28,395 nt of DNA from assembly GCA_002420185.1 (NCBI GenBank), contig DIHO01000005.1, positions 980 through 29,374 on the forward strand, in the 5' to 3' direction. Every line of letters begins with the position of its first letter. Position 1 is the stretch's first letter. Source of the DNA: Opitutales bacterium UBA5694 (GTDB taxonomy: Bacteria; Verrucomicrobiota; Verrucomicrobiia; Opitutales; Opitutaceae). Below, piece by piece: positions 16,338-24,905 of the stretch. Under the pieces are notes generated by a model that did no database searches, had not been told where the DNA came from, and saw only the letters and a program-made list of their open reading frames with translations. The translations under genes and the position numbers were made by a program.

Positions 16338-18098
16338 CTACATGCGTTCCAGGGTCCTAATACCCAGAATTGAAAGACCGATTTTTAATGCAAGCAATGT
16401 ACGTGAGCAGAGGATCAGGCGCCTTGATTGGACGCCTTCTTCCTCCACAATCACTTTGTTCGCACTGTAAAATGCACTGAAGGTACCTGCCAGCTCGTGG
16501 AGGTAAAGGCATAGAATATGAGGACGAAGGGTCTCGATCGTTGTCTGAAGGGCACCAACGAATTCTACAATTTTTCGGGCCAGCGCAATCTCCTCATCGG
16601 TTTCGAATGTAGATGCTCGTTTTTCAAGACCCTCCTTCTGGGGTCCCTCAAGCTTTTTAAAAATGCTTTGTATTCGAGCAGTCGCATAAAGTAAATAAGG
16701 AGCTGTATTGCCATCAAAAGAAAGAAGCTTGTCCCATGAGAAAACATAGTCGCTGGTCCGGTTAGGTGAAAGGTCTGCGTATTTTATCGCACCCACTCCA
16801 ACGGTCTGGGCGATATGCTCGAGTTCAGCGTTGCTTAGTTCTGGATTCTTTTCTTTGACAACCGCGAAGGCCCTCTCGATCGCTTCGGCAATCAGATCCT
16901 TAAGACGAATGGGATCGCCGGAACGGGATTTAATGGGCTTGCCATCTTTCCCCGTAATTTTCCCGAACATGACATGATTGAATATCGGACGTTCCCGCCC
17001 GGTCCGCTCAAACCACTTTGCTGTCGTTAGATCCAGTTGCTCGAAATGGTCTTTTTGACGATCATCTGTCACGATTACGATACGGGTTGCATTAAAGTGT
17101 TCGTGGCGATAAAGCATGGCAGCCAAATCGGTAGACGCGTAGTTACTCGCTCCATCGGATTTGCGTATAATGAAGGGCTGTTTCGCATATCGCTTGTGCT
17201 CTGTGTGAAAAACGACCAGTGCACCTTTGCTTTCTTCTGCGAGGTCTGAATCAGATAGCTCGTCGTAGACCTGTTGTACCTTGTCGTGGTAGAAACTTTC
17301 GCCAAGGTAGCAGTCGAAGGTTACATCGAGTTGGTTATATACCTCTTTGAGACCGGCGATGCTTAGCTCGTTTACTTTTTCCCACAAAGCCATTGCTCCG
17401 GGATCCTTTGCTTGGAGTTTAACGAGCTCTTCGCGGCATTCGTTGAGAACAGCCTCGTCCTCTCCGGCGAGCTCGCTTCCGAGCTTGTAGAGGCGTTCGA
17501 GCTCTCCGAGGGGATCTTCGGTCAGGGCACTCTCAACTACGTGCCGTTTGTAGGCAAAGAAGAGTTTTCCATACGGCGTTCCCCAATCGCCAATATGGTT
17601 GTCCCTGGTAACTTTGGCTCCACAAAACTCCAGCAGTCGGCAGATCGCTTCTCCGATGACGACCGAGCGAAGATGGCCAACATGCATTTGCTTGGCAGTG
17701 TTCGGTGATCCATAGTCGACGACCACGTGTTCACCAGGATAGAAACGGGAGGCAGATTCTTTAAAATCGGATTCAGTCGCGAACGCAGCCAACCAGTCGG
17801 AATAAAACTGGGGCTTGAACTTAAAATTGATGAAACCAGGTCCTGCGATACTCAGTTGAGCCACGGAGGTCAGTGAGTTATCCCTTTCAAGGGCTATAAC
17901 CAGTTTTTGAGCAACTTCGCGAGGATTCATTTTCAGCCGTTTTGCGTAAGGCAGGGCACCATTGACTTGAAAGTCGCCAAAACGGGGATCCGCAGGTCTA
18001 ACGTCGGCGGAGAACATCTTCGTATCCAAACCTGCGGCACAAGCAGCGACATTGGTGCTGCATTCTAGTTTTTTTTTGACATCAAACCATTCGTACAT
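16338..18098 (-). CDS. argS: Arginyl-tRNA synthetase
   Basis: Class I synthetase that charges tRNA-Arg. From ATG 18098 it has 586 residues, the usual ArgS length; an open extension to a TTG at 18206 adds 36 residues with no family match and was not used. The N-terminal tRNA D-loop-recognising domain is followed by the HIGH-type motif HVGHLRS (His139-His142), the Rossmann core, and the GKDGKPIKSRSGD segment that replaces KMSKS in many ArgS. The C-terminal anticodon-binding domain ends LGIRTLERM. A CCTCCTT stretch, complementary rather than similar to a ribosome site, sits just before the ATG. Confidence 0.96.
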   Translation of the reverse strand: MYEWFDVKKKLECSTNVAACAAGLDTKMFSADVRPADPRFGDFQVNGALPYAKRLKMNPREVAQKLVIALERDNSLTSVAQLSIAGPGFINFKFKPQFYSDWLAAFATESDFKESASRFYPGEHVVVDYGSPNTAKQMHVGHLRSVVIGEAICRLLEFCGAKVTRDNHIGDWGTPYGKLFFAYKRHVVESALTEDPLGELERLYKLGSELAGEDEAVLNECREELVKLQAKDPGAMALWEKVNELSIAGLKEVYNQLDVTFDCYLGESFYHDKVQQVYDELSDSDLAEESKGALVVFHTEHKRYAKQPFIIRKSDGASNYASTDLAAMLYRHEHFNATRIVIVTDDRQKDHFEQLDLTTAKWFERTGRERPIFNHVMFGKITGKDGKPIKSRSGDPIRLKDLIAEAIERAFAVVKEKNPELSNAELEHIAQTVGVGAIKYADLSPNRTSDYVFSWDKLLSFDGNTAPYLLYATARIQSIFKKLEGPQKEGLEKRASTFETDEEIALARKIVEFVGALQTTIETLRPHILCLYLHELAGTFSAFYSANKVIVEEEGVQSRRLILCSRTLLALKIGLSILGIRTLERM

Positions 18099-18464
18099 TG
18101 GAAGGAGGTATAAATCGGTGTTGTATTGTGCGAGCAAGCTTCGAATGGAGTACCGAAGCAAAAGTGGTTTCGTTAGGTTACTACGCTGAAAGGAGACATT
18201 CGCCAATCACGGACTTTGTGTTAGCTAAATAGATAAGCGTTCATCTTAGGGAATTGGGCGAATTCGGGGTCTTGACACGTGTGGCATAATAGCGACTTCA
18301 AAATTGGATGGGGCTCGGGCTAAGCGCACTTTGTGATAAGTTTTATCCTCGATTTCGTCAGATTTGAAAACGTGTTGTGCGACTTGGTATGCTTGAGCAA
18401 AACTCCTGCAAACCGTTGTCATTCAATATTCCGATGCATTAACGACTATTTTACACGATTGATA
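18099..18464. other. Divergent intergenic region argS / phosphorylase
   Basis: 366 bases with promoters expected for both directions. TTGACA occurs at 18272-18277 on the plus strand but no well-spaced -10 follows. Open frames extend both flanking genes into it without family support. Confidence 0.3.
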
Positions 18465-19805
18465 ATGGTTAGAAAAACCTTAAGCACCCGCAGATTCATC
18501 AAGCCGAGCTACGCTTACCTCATCGAGAAAAAGAGAGATGGTCAGGAGTACACAAAAGATGAGATAAGGTACATTGTAGACTCCATTTTAGACGGGGAAA
18601 TGCCTGAGGATCAAATGGCCGCGATGGCGATGGCGATTTTCTTTCAGGGAATGTCAGCCCAGGAAACCGCTGTCTTGACTGAGGAGATGATGCTTTCGGG
18701 AGAAGTCATCGATTTATCGCATATCGCGAAGCCAAAGATCGACAAGTACTCGACTGGAGGTGTTGGTGATAAGACGTCTCTTGTTTTAGTACCCCTCGCG
18801 GTTGCTAGCGGCATCGTGATTCCAATGATGGGGAGTGTTGATCAAGATTTCGCCGTGAGCGCTTTAGACAAGCTCAGTGCTATTCCTAGTTTTAATCCGG
18901 AAATGGAGATCGGGCCGTTTATTCAGCAGCTAGAGCGAATTGGTGGAGCGATGGTTCGCCAGAGTAATGAGTTGGCTCCTGCAGATGCGATACTCTATGA
19001 ACTACGTAAAAAGACTGCTACTATACCTAGTCTCCCTCTAATTACTGGAAGCGTTCTTTCTAAGAAGTTGGCAGAAGGTTCTGAAGGATTAGTGATCGAT
19101 GTTAAGTGGGGAAATGGATCTTTTATTCGCGATCTGGAACAGGCCAAGCAGCTCGCTCGTTCCATGACTCGGGTAGGTCGCTCCATGAAGCGTCGCTGTG
19201 TAGCTCTGGTTACCGATATGAACCAACCACTGGGCGATACTGTCGGAACCGCGCTGGAACTAAAGGAAGCGATTCAGCTACTACGTGGGGAAGGTCCCGA
19301 AGACTTGCAGGAGCTCGTCCTGAAGCTGGGAATGGAAATTGTCCGCCTCGCAGGGGTTGCTGGATCGACGCTATCTGCAAAGCAAACGGTACAACGGCAC
19401 ATTCAAGACGGAACCGCCCTAGCGAAGCTCAAGGAGATCGTCGCGGCCCAAGGCGGTGATACTAGTTATATCGATGATCCTGAGAAGTTTCCAACTGCAC
19501 AGCACATTCGAAAACTGCCGGCTCCAAAGCGCGGATACGTTCACACCATAAACGCATCGCAGATCGCCAAGGGGGTCCACCTTCTTGGGGCTGGAGCGGA
19601 TGAAGATGGAAAGATCGATTTTGCGGTCGGTGTATCAGAAATCAGAAAGGTGGGTACCCAGGTTAAGCAAGGTGAGCCACTGATGATGATTCACTACAAC
19701 GACGAGGCTAAACTTGAACAGGCACTAGAATATTTTAAAGCGGCGTATCGACTCGCTCCCAAACGACCTACACCACCGCCTCTCATCGTAGAGCGGGTTG
19801 CTTAG
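18465..19805 (+). CDS. Thymidine/pyrimidine-nucleoside phosphorylase homologue with lost glycine-rich loop
   Basis: Family enzyme splits thymidine or uridine with phosphate to base and (deoxy)ribose-1-phosphate. From ATG 18465 it has 446 residues, normal length; 44 upstream codons are open but unlike the family. Compared with E. coli DeoA, Lys84, Ser86, Ser95, Arg171, Ser186 and Lys190 equivalents are kept (KYSTGG, GDKTS, LYELR, TGSVLSKK). His85 is Tyr. The near-invariant loop SGRGLGHTGGT is replaced by GSVDQDFAVSA (residues 123-133), so phosphate-contacting Ser113 and Thr123 become Gly and Ala. Flanks (IPMM, LDKLSAIP) align without gaps, so this is substitution, not frameshift. Probably inactive or altered. 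Confidence 0.85.
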   Translation: MVRKTLSTRRFIKPSYAYLIEKKRDGQEYTKDEIRYIVDSILDGEMPEDQMAAMAMAIFFQGMSAQETAVLTEEMMLSGEVIDLSHIAKPKIDKYSTGGVGDKTSLVLVPLAVASGIVIPMMGSVDQDFAVSALDKLSAIPSFNPEMEIGPFIQQLERIGGAMVRQSNELAPADAILYELRKKTATIPSLPLITGSVLSKKLAEGSEGLVIDVKWGNGSFIRDLEQAKQLARSMTRVGRSMKRRCVALVTDMNQPLGDTVGTALELKEAIQLLRGEGPEDLQELVLKLGMEIVRLAGVAGSTLSAKQTVQRHIQDGTALAKLKEIVAAQGGDTSYIDDPEKFPTAQHIRKLPAPKRGYVHTINASQIAKGVHLLGAGADEDGKIDFAVGVSEIRKVGTQVKQGEPLMMIHYNDEAKLEQALEYFKAAYRLAPKRPTPPPLIVERVA

Positions 19806-19915
19806 GAGTTATGTTGTAGACCTTATCGGACTGGTAAGACCTGCGAAGTATTAAAAAGTGCCTTCAGAAGGTGGAGGCGTTCGTTTCGTAAAGGGATTAG
19901 AATTAAGCAGGGTTT

Positions 19916-20473
19916 TCAGCTTCTTCCGGAGTAGCTTTTGTCGCTTGTGTTTACCTTGATTACTTCTCCCTCTTTGATGAAAAGGGGGACTTGGATTGTT
20001 AGCTTTGTCTCAAGCAAGGCCGGCTTTTGCACGTTGCTGGCGGTGTCGCCCCGAATACCTTCGGGAGATTCGATTACTTTTAGTTCCACGGTCGAGGGCA
20101 AAACTAGCTGAACTGGGTTCCCGTCAACAAAGAGAATTTCGTATTCGGTATTCGGAACGAGAAAATTGACCGCATCCTCAAGGATATCGGGATCCAGCTC
20201 TATCGAATCATAGGTTTCGAGGTCCATGAATGAATAGACGCCTCGATCTTCATAGCTGAATTCCAGATTCTTTCTCTCAGTCATCAGCACCTCAACTTTT
20301 TCTGTGGACTGGAAACGGACGTCCGCAGAGCGTCCTGTGCTGAGGTTACGCATTTTGGTTTGCACGACGGGCTGCCCTTTTCCGGGAGTCCGGTGATGAG
20401 ATTCCATAATGAGACAGGGATTCCCGTTATAGTTGATGACGTTGCCTTTTCTGAGGTCTAATGCGATTGGCAT
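19916..20473 (-). CDS. efp: Translation elongation factor P
   Basis: Relieves ribosome stalling at polyproline stretches, fitting a genome with poly-Pro TonB. The 185 residues show the KOW-like domain I, with the tip HRTPGKGQP placing the modifiable Lys at residue 32, then two OB domains. The PGKG loop suits Lys modification but the modifying enzyme is not here. The C-terminus (VNTSDKSYSGRS) matches the conserved tGEYxgR ending, so the frame is right. It is convergent with the phosphorylase gene and has a plausible promoter 27-55 bases upstream. Confidence 0.95.
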   Translation of the reverse strand: MPIALDLRKGNVINYNGNPCLIMESHHRTPGKGQPVVQTKMRNLSTGRSADVRFQSTEKVEVLMTERKNLEFSYEDRGVYSFMDLETYDSIELDPDILEDAVNFLVPNTEYEILFVDGNPVQLVLPSTVELKVIESPEGIRGDTASNVQKPALLETKLTIQVPLFIKEGEVIKVNTSDKSYSGRS

Positions 20474-20499
20474 AAGTGTATAATTTTTTAAGAAAGGTC

Positions 20500-20528
20500 G
20501 AGGTAGACGCTTATCGGGTTGCTGTCAA
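20500..20528 (-). promoter_or_regulatory. Candidate sigma70 promoter for efp
   Basis: On the minus strand a perfect TTGACA (20523-20528) is followed after 17 bases by TACCTC (20500-20505), giving a leader of about 20 bases before the efp ATG. The -35 is ideal and the -10 weak. Confidence 0.45.
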
Positions 20529-20606
20529 CAAGAGGGTTTTTGAGACGGAAACCCGGAAATCTCCGTGCTTGTCATTTTTGGTTAATGGTGCCACAGATCA
20601 TCTCCC

Positions 20607-21941
20607 ATGAAGCAACGCTCCCTCCTGAGAGAGGTTACTATCAATGGTCCTGCTCTACATACGGGTGATAATTCTCGGCTTACGTTGAAACCGGCGCCCG
20701 CAAATCACGGAATTGTGTTTCGGAGATTGGATCTGCATGAGAAGCCAGAGTTTAGGCCACATATTTCGCAGGTGGGTGACTTAGTACGTAATACGACCCT
20801 GAATGTAGGCCATTCGAAATTGCATACGGTCGAACACGTCATGGCCGCTCTCCATGGAATGGGGATAGATAATGTCGAAGTCGAAATGGACGCGAGCGAA
20901 CCGCCGATCATGGATGGCTCCGCTCGGGGCTACGTAAACATGATATTGGAGGGGGAGCCCGTCGAGCAGGAAGCGGACCGAGAACATTTCGTATTAGACA
21001 AACCGATCTCGGTTTCGAAGGGAAACTCTTCACTCATAGCCTTACCCTACGATGGATTCAAAGTAACCTGTACGTCGTCAGATGATCGTGGAATCCATAC
21101 TCAGCATCTTTCAATCGATATCGATCCAGAGGTATTTTCGACTCAAATAGCCGCCGCTCGGACATTTACCGTTTTTGAAGATATCGAAGAGCTGATTAAA
21201 CTCGGCAAGATCAAGGGAGGCAGTCTAGAGAACGCTATTGTCCTAAAGGGTAACAAGATTCTCTCGAAGGAGCCATTACGCTTTGAGGACGAGCTTGTGC
21301 GTCACAAAATTCTAGATGTTATCGGCGACATATTTCTCCTCGGCAAGCCGATCAAGGCGCATCTCATCGCAGTGAGACCTGGGCATGCTCTTAATTCAGA
21401 GTTAACGAAGAAGCTCTTTGAACGTATGGAGGAACTGGAAAAGGGCCATGCTAAGAAGGTTTCGAAAAAGAAGACGCTGGTCATTGAAACTGAGACGGAA
21501 CTCGATATCCGACGCGTGCTTGAGACGTTACCTCACCGTTACCCCATGTTGATGGTTGACCGTGTCATCGAGTTTCGAGGGGACGATGAACTGACTGCGA
21601 TTAAAAATTGTACTATCAATGAAGAGTATTTCCAGGGTCACTATCCGGGTCAGCCTATCATGCCTGGAGTGCTGCAGATCGAGGCCATGGCTCAGGCAGC
21701 GGGTATCCTTATGCTTCGCGCAACTAAAAACGAGGGAATGACGGCGGTTTTTATGAGCATAGATAAAGTGAAATTCCGGAACAAAGTGATCCCGGGCGAT
21801 CAGTTGAAAATTGATGTAAAGCTTACTAAAATCATGAGAGGCAAGATTGGCACCGCGGTCGCGACTTGCACTGTGGGTGACAAGGTTGCCTCGTCGGGAG
21901 AGCTGAAGTTCATGCTCGTTGATAAAGAGGCAGAAATCTAA
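20607..21941 (+). CDS. lpxC-fabZ: Bifunctional LpxC-FabZ fusion (UDP-acyl-GlcNAc deacetylase / 3-hydroxyacyl-ACP dehydratase)
   Basis: Carries out the committed deacetylation of lipid A synthesis and a dehydration step of fatty-acid elongation. Residues 1-~285 are LpxC: TVEHVMAALHG (His77) and HKILDVIGD (His233, Asp237) supply the zinc ligands, with MDGSA and RTF nearby. Residues ~296-444 are FabZ: LPHRYPMLMVDR, then GHYPGQPIMPGVLQIEAMAQ with catalytic His345 and Glu359. Such fusions are known from Bacteroidota and some PVC bacteria. lpxA follows 28 bases later, making a lipid A operon. All catalytic residues are present. Confidence 0.95.
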   Translation: MKQRSLLREVTINGPALHTGDNSRLTLKPAPANHGIVFRRLDLHEKPEFRPHISQVGDLVRNTTLNVGHSKLHTVEHVMAALHGMGIDNVEVEMDASEPPIMDGSARGYVNMILEGEPVEQEADREHFVLDKPISVSKGNSSLIALPYDGFKVTCTSSDDRGIHTQHLSIDIDPEVFSTQIAAARTFTVFEDIEELIKLGKIKGGSLENAIVLKGNKILSKEPLRFEDELVRHKILDVIGDIFLLGKPIKAHLIAVRPGHALNSELTKKLFERMEELEKGHAKKVSKKKTLVIETETELDIRRVLETLPHRYPMLMVDRVIEFRGDDELTAIKNCTINEEYFQGHYPGQPIMPGVLQIEAMAQAAGILMLRATKNEGMTAVFMSIDKVKFRNKVIPGDQLKIDVKLTKIMRGKIGTAVATCTVGDKVASSGELKFMLVDKEAEI

Positions 21942-21969
21942 TAAGATAGGACACCAAGAATTAGGAATT

Positions 21970-22758
21970 ATGACGGGCGAAATTCATCCCACTGCAATTG
22001 TCGATCCCCATGCTGAGCTTGCTGAAGGTGTTTCTGTAGGAGCTTATTCGATTATTGGTCCTGGGGCGAAACTGGGGCGAGGAACCAAAATCTGGCATCA
22101 AGCCAGTATTTGGGGAAACACCACGATCGGGGAGTATTGCGAGGTTTACCCCTTTGCGAGTGTAGGTATGAAGACACAAGATTTGAAATTCGAGGGTGGC
22201 AAATCAGGTACTGTGATAGGCGATCGAAATGTGATTCGCGAATACGTATCTATTAACGCGGCTACGAACGAAGGAGAGTCTACGGAAATTGGCGACGACA
22301 ACTTGTTCTTAGCGTACTGCCATGTCGGACACTGTTGCAAAATTGGGAACCATCTGATCGCCAGTAACGGCGCGACATTTGCAGGCCATGTGATTGTTGA
22401 GGATCACGTGGGGATTGGTGGTGGAGGTACTGCCATTCACCAGTTTTGCCATATTGGTCAGCACGCCTTCATTGGAGGCTGTGCAAAAGTAGAGCAGGAC
22501 ATTCCGCCTTTTATGTTGGGAGATGGACACCCCGCGAAGATTAGGATCTTCAATAAAATCGGCCTAGAGCGAAATGGTTTCAATTCCGAGCAACTATCCG
22601 TGATCAAGCGAATTTTCAAAATATTCTACCGAGACGGATTCAACCGGCAGCAAGCACTCGCCGAATTGAAAAATGGTGATATTTCCGGCTCAGAAGAAAC
22701 GAAAGCCTTTATCGCATTTGCGGAGTCTAGTGAGCGGGGTCTGGCAGGCGGATCCTGA
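21970..22758 (+). CDS. lpxA: UDP-N-acetylglucosamine acyltransferase
   Basis: First enzyme of lipid A synthesis, adding 3-hydroxyacyl from ACP to UDP-GlcNAc in the cytoplasm. From ATG 21970 it has 262 residues, the family length; an AGGA site at good spacing supports this start over the open extension to 21919. The left-handed beta-helix hexapeptide repeats run from about residue 5 to 190. The catalytic site HVGH (His118, His121) aligns with His122/His125 of E. coli, followed by IGNHLIASNGATFAGH and GTAIHQFCHIG. The C-terminal helical part (GLERNGFN onward) trimerises. It follows lpxC-fabZ in one operon. Confidence 0.94.
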   Translation: MTGEIHPTAIVDPHAELAEGVSVGAYSIIGPGAKLGRGTKIWHQASIWGNTTIGEYCEVYPFASVGMKTQDLKFEGGKSGTVIGDRNVIREYVSINAATNEGESTEIGDDNLFLAYCHVGHCCKIGNHLIASNGATFAGHVIVEDHVGIGGGGTAIHQFCHIGQHAFIGGCAKVEQDIPPFMLGDGHPAKIRIFNKIGLERNGFNSEQLSVIKRIFKIFYRDGFNRQQALAELKNGDISGSEETKAFIAFAESSERGLAGGS

Positions 22759-22769
22759 TTTTCAGCCAG

Positions 22770-22799
22770 ACGGCGATGACGCCGTTCATTCGCGTGAAC
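22770..22799. other. Two overlapping small hairpins behind lpxA
   Basis: ACGGCG/CGCCGT (22770-22785) and GTTCA/TGAAC (22784-22799) are adjacent short inverted repeats sharing two bases. There is no T-run, so termination is uncertain. Confidence 0.3.
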
Positions 22800-22880
22800 A
22801 ACACCATCAAGTAAACAAAGGTTTTTACTTTGTCACTTCAAGGACCTAAGAGATTCGGCGAAGGGCAACTTGTAGATATT

Positions 22881-24557
22881 ATGGCATATACGATTGGAGT
22901 AGATTATGGAACGAATTCGGTGAGAGGTATCGTGGTTCGATGTTCAGATGGAGCGGAGATTGGTACGTCGGTTTTTAATTATCCAGCTGGAGAGATGGGG
23001 ATTTTACTTAATGCCAGCGACCATAACTTGGCTCGTCAGCACCCAGGAGACTACCTGGCGGGGCTGGAGTTCACGGTCGTCGGAGCAGTCTCCGATGCGA
23101 AACAATCCGACCCTGACTTTTCGGTAGACGCGGTAATTGGAATTGGAGTGGATTCCACGGGTTCCAGCCCCATTCCCGTCAATCAATCAAATGAGGCTCT
23201 CGCTATGAAGCCCGAGTTTCAAGGAAACTTGGCTGCGGAATGCTGGCTTTGGAAGGATCACACGAGCGTTGAGGAGGCCGCAAAGATAACGGAGTTGGGT
23301 CGGAAGCATCGGCCGCACTATTTAGCGAAGTGCGGGAACACATATTCTTCTGAATGGTTTTGGTCTAAGCTGTGGCACTGCCTAAATGTTGCTCCAGATG
23401 TATTTGATGCTGCGTACAGCTGGGTTGAACTTTGTGATTGGGTGCCTTCGATCATGGCGGGTGTGAAGGATCCAAAGGAGATCAAACGCGGAGTTTGTGC
23501 GGCTGGACACAAGGCACTCTATGCGGATGATTGGGGAGGTTTGCCTGACAAGGAATTTTTATCGATGTTGAATCCCAAAATCGCGGATCTGAAAGACCGG
23601 TTGTATGAAAAAGTCTACGACGCCTCTGAGAAAGCGGGCGAGCTATGTAGTGAATGGGCTACGCATTTGGGACTTCCAGAAGGGGTAGCCATAGCAATCG
23701 GTGAATTCGATGTCCACTACGGAGCGATTGGAGCAGGAGTGGATGAAGGAACCTTGGTCAAGGTGATTGGGACTTCGACTTGCGATTGCGGTGTCGTCAA
23801 AGCGGACAAGGAAGTTGCGGACATCCCTGGAATTTGTGGTATTGTAAAAGGGTCCATTCTGCCCGGCTACTATGGCATTGAGGCGGGACAGTCTGCGGTA
23901 GGAGATATATTCGCCTGGTTTGTCAGCCATGTCTGTAAAGGTGAAGCGGATACGCATATCGCTCTGACTAGGCAAGCTGAGGCTTACAAGCCAGGAGAGA
24001 TTGGTCTTCTCTCGCTCGACTGGAACAATGGAAATCGGACGATACTCGTCGATCCGCTTTTGACTGGGCTGTTGGTGGGACAAACTTTGCACACTTCCCA
24101 AGCAGAGATTTACCGAGCATTGATCGAAGGTACTGCCTTTGGAGCAAGGATGATCTTGGAGCGCATTGAAAGTTTCGGGGTGCCGGTGAGTCGCATAGTC
24201 TGTGCGGGAGGAATCGCAGAAAAGAATTCTATGCTCATGCAAATCTACGCGGATATTACCGGACGGGAGATGCTTATTTCGGGAAGCTCCCAAACCTGTG
24301 CCCTCGGATCTGCGGTTTCTGCGGCTGTTCTAGCAGGTTCGGCTCTCGGGGGCTATGACGACTTCGAAACAGCTCAGGCAAAGATGACTCGATTGAAAGA
24401 TGTTAGCTATCAGCCAAATCCGGATTCACAGGCGGTCTACAACAAACTGTTTGAACTGTATAAGCAATTGCATGATGCATTTGGTGGTGTGGTGGAAAGC
24501 AACCTGGGAGGTGTGATGAAAGACTTGCTCGTAATTAAGGAACGAGCCCGTTCATAG
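22881..24557 (+). CDS. araB: L-ribulokinase
   Basis: FGGY-family kinase that phosphorylates L-ribulose to L-ribulose-5-phosphate in arabinose catabolism. From ATG 22881 it has 558 residues, close to the 566 of E. coli AraB; the open extension to TTG 22830 is not needed. The N-terminal half opens with TIGVDYGTNSVRG and has GIGVDSTGSSP, AECWLWKDHT and GNTYSSEWFWSK, typical of AraB. The ATP-binding half has VIGTSTCDC, GYYGIEAGQSAVGD, GTAFGARMILE and VCAGGIAEKNSMLMQIYADI. It is followed by an araA relic and araD. Sequence looks intact, though its substrate supply may be lost. Confidence 0.93.
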   Translation: MAYTIGVDYGTNSVRGIVVRCSDGAEIGTSVFNYPAGEMGILLNASDHNLARQHPGDYLAGLEFTVVGAVSDAKQSDPDFSVDAVIGIGVDSTGSSPIPVNQSNEALAMKPEFQGNLAAECWLWKDHTSVEEAAKITELGRKHRPHYLAKCGNTYSSEWFWSKLWHCLNVAPDVFDAAYSWVELCDWVPSIMAGVKDPKEIKRGVCAAGHKALYADDWGGLPDKEFLSMLNPKIADLKDRLYEKVYDASEKAGELCSEWATHLGLPEGVAIAIGEFDVHYGAIGAGVDEGTLVKVIGTSTCDCGVVKADKEVADIPGICGIVKGSILPGYYGIEAGQSAVGDIFAWFVSHVCKGEADTHIALTRQAEAYKPGEIGLLSLDWNNGNRTILVDPLLTGLLVGQTLHTSQAEIYRALIEGTAFGARMILERIESFGVPVSRIVCAGGIAEKNSMLMQIYADITGREMLISGSSQTCALGSAVSAAVLAGSALGGYDDFETAQAKMTRLKDVSYQPNPDSQAVYNKLFELYKQLHDAFGGVVESNLGGVMKDLLVIKERARS

Positions 24558-24572
24558 GCAATTTTGCTGGTT

Positions 24573-24853
24573 ATGAAAAACCTTAAAAATCTAGAGCTTT
24601 TCCAGGACGAACCGTTGCCAAAATTGCGGTTTCCTCGGGCTGTTTGGAAAGCACAGCCTGACTTCAAGATATCTGCAGCTCGTGGACAAACTCTGGAGGA
24701 TCTCACTATCGAGCGTTAAGCAAAGCTTTGAATGGTGAGGTTATAGAAAGTTTCGCAGGGAAATAAGATATTGTATTCTTGTATATTGATCAAGGTTCAA
24801 AGGTGAGGGAAGAGCGAAGAGACCTTCGAAACAACGAAGTAGACAACTATTAG
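24573..24853 (+). pseudogene. araA: L-arabinose isomerase relic: C-terminal remnant only
   Basis: Directly behind araB, a plus frame of 48 codons (24573-24719) reads EPLPKLRFPRAVWKAQPDFK, matching the AraA segment PLPKLPVArAlWKpqPDl. In another frame 24722-24853 reads KALNGEVIESFAGK, a TAA, DIVFLYIDQGSKV and RRDLRNNEVDNY, matching the AraA end (FAEM.DIE...ID.DTrL...LRWNEVYY). So about 80% of the gene has been deleted and the rest carries a frameshift and a stop. The conserved order araB-araA-araD supports the identity. It cannot encode an enzyme. Confidence 0.78.
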
Positions 24854-24905
24854 ATGAAGGACTTTTCAATTGTAGGATAACAGTCAGGCGACAATCATAA
24901 AACTT

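Noticed and set aside
18099..18206. N-terminal extension of ArgS from a TTG start
   Set aside because: The 36 extra residues have no family counterpart; ATG 18098 gives the usual ArgS start.
19916..19960. An alternative EF-P tail in the next frame (ATKATPEEAENPA)
   Set aside because: The annotated frame ends in the conserved EF-P C-terminal pattern, so no frameshift is needed.
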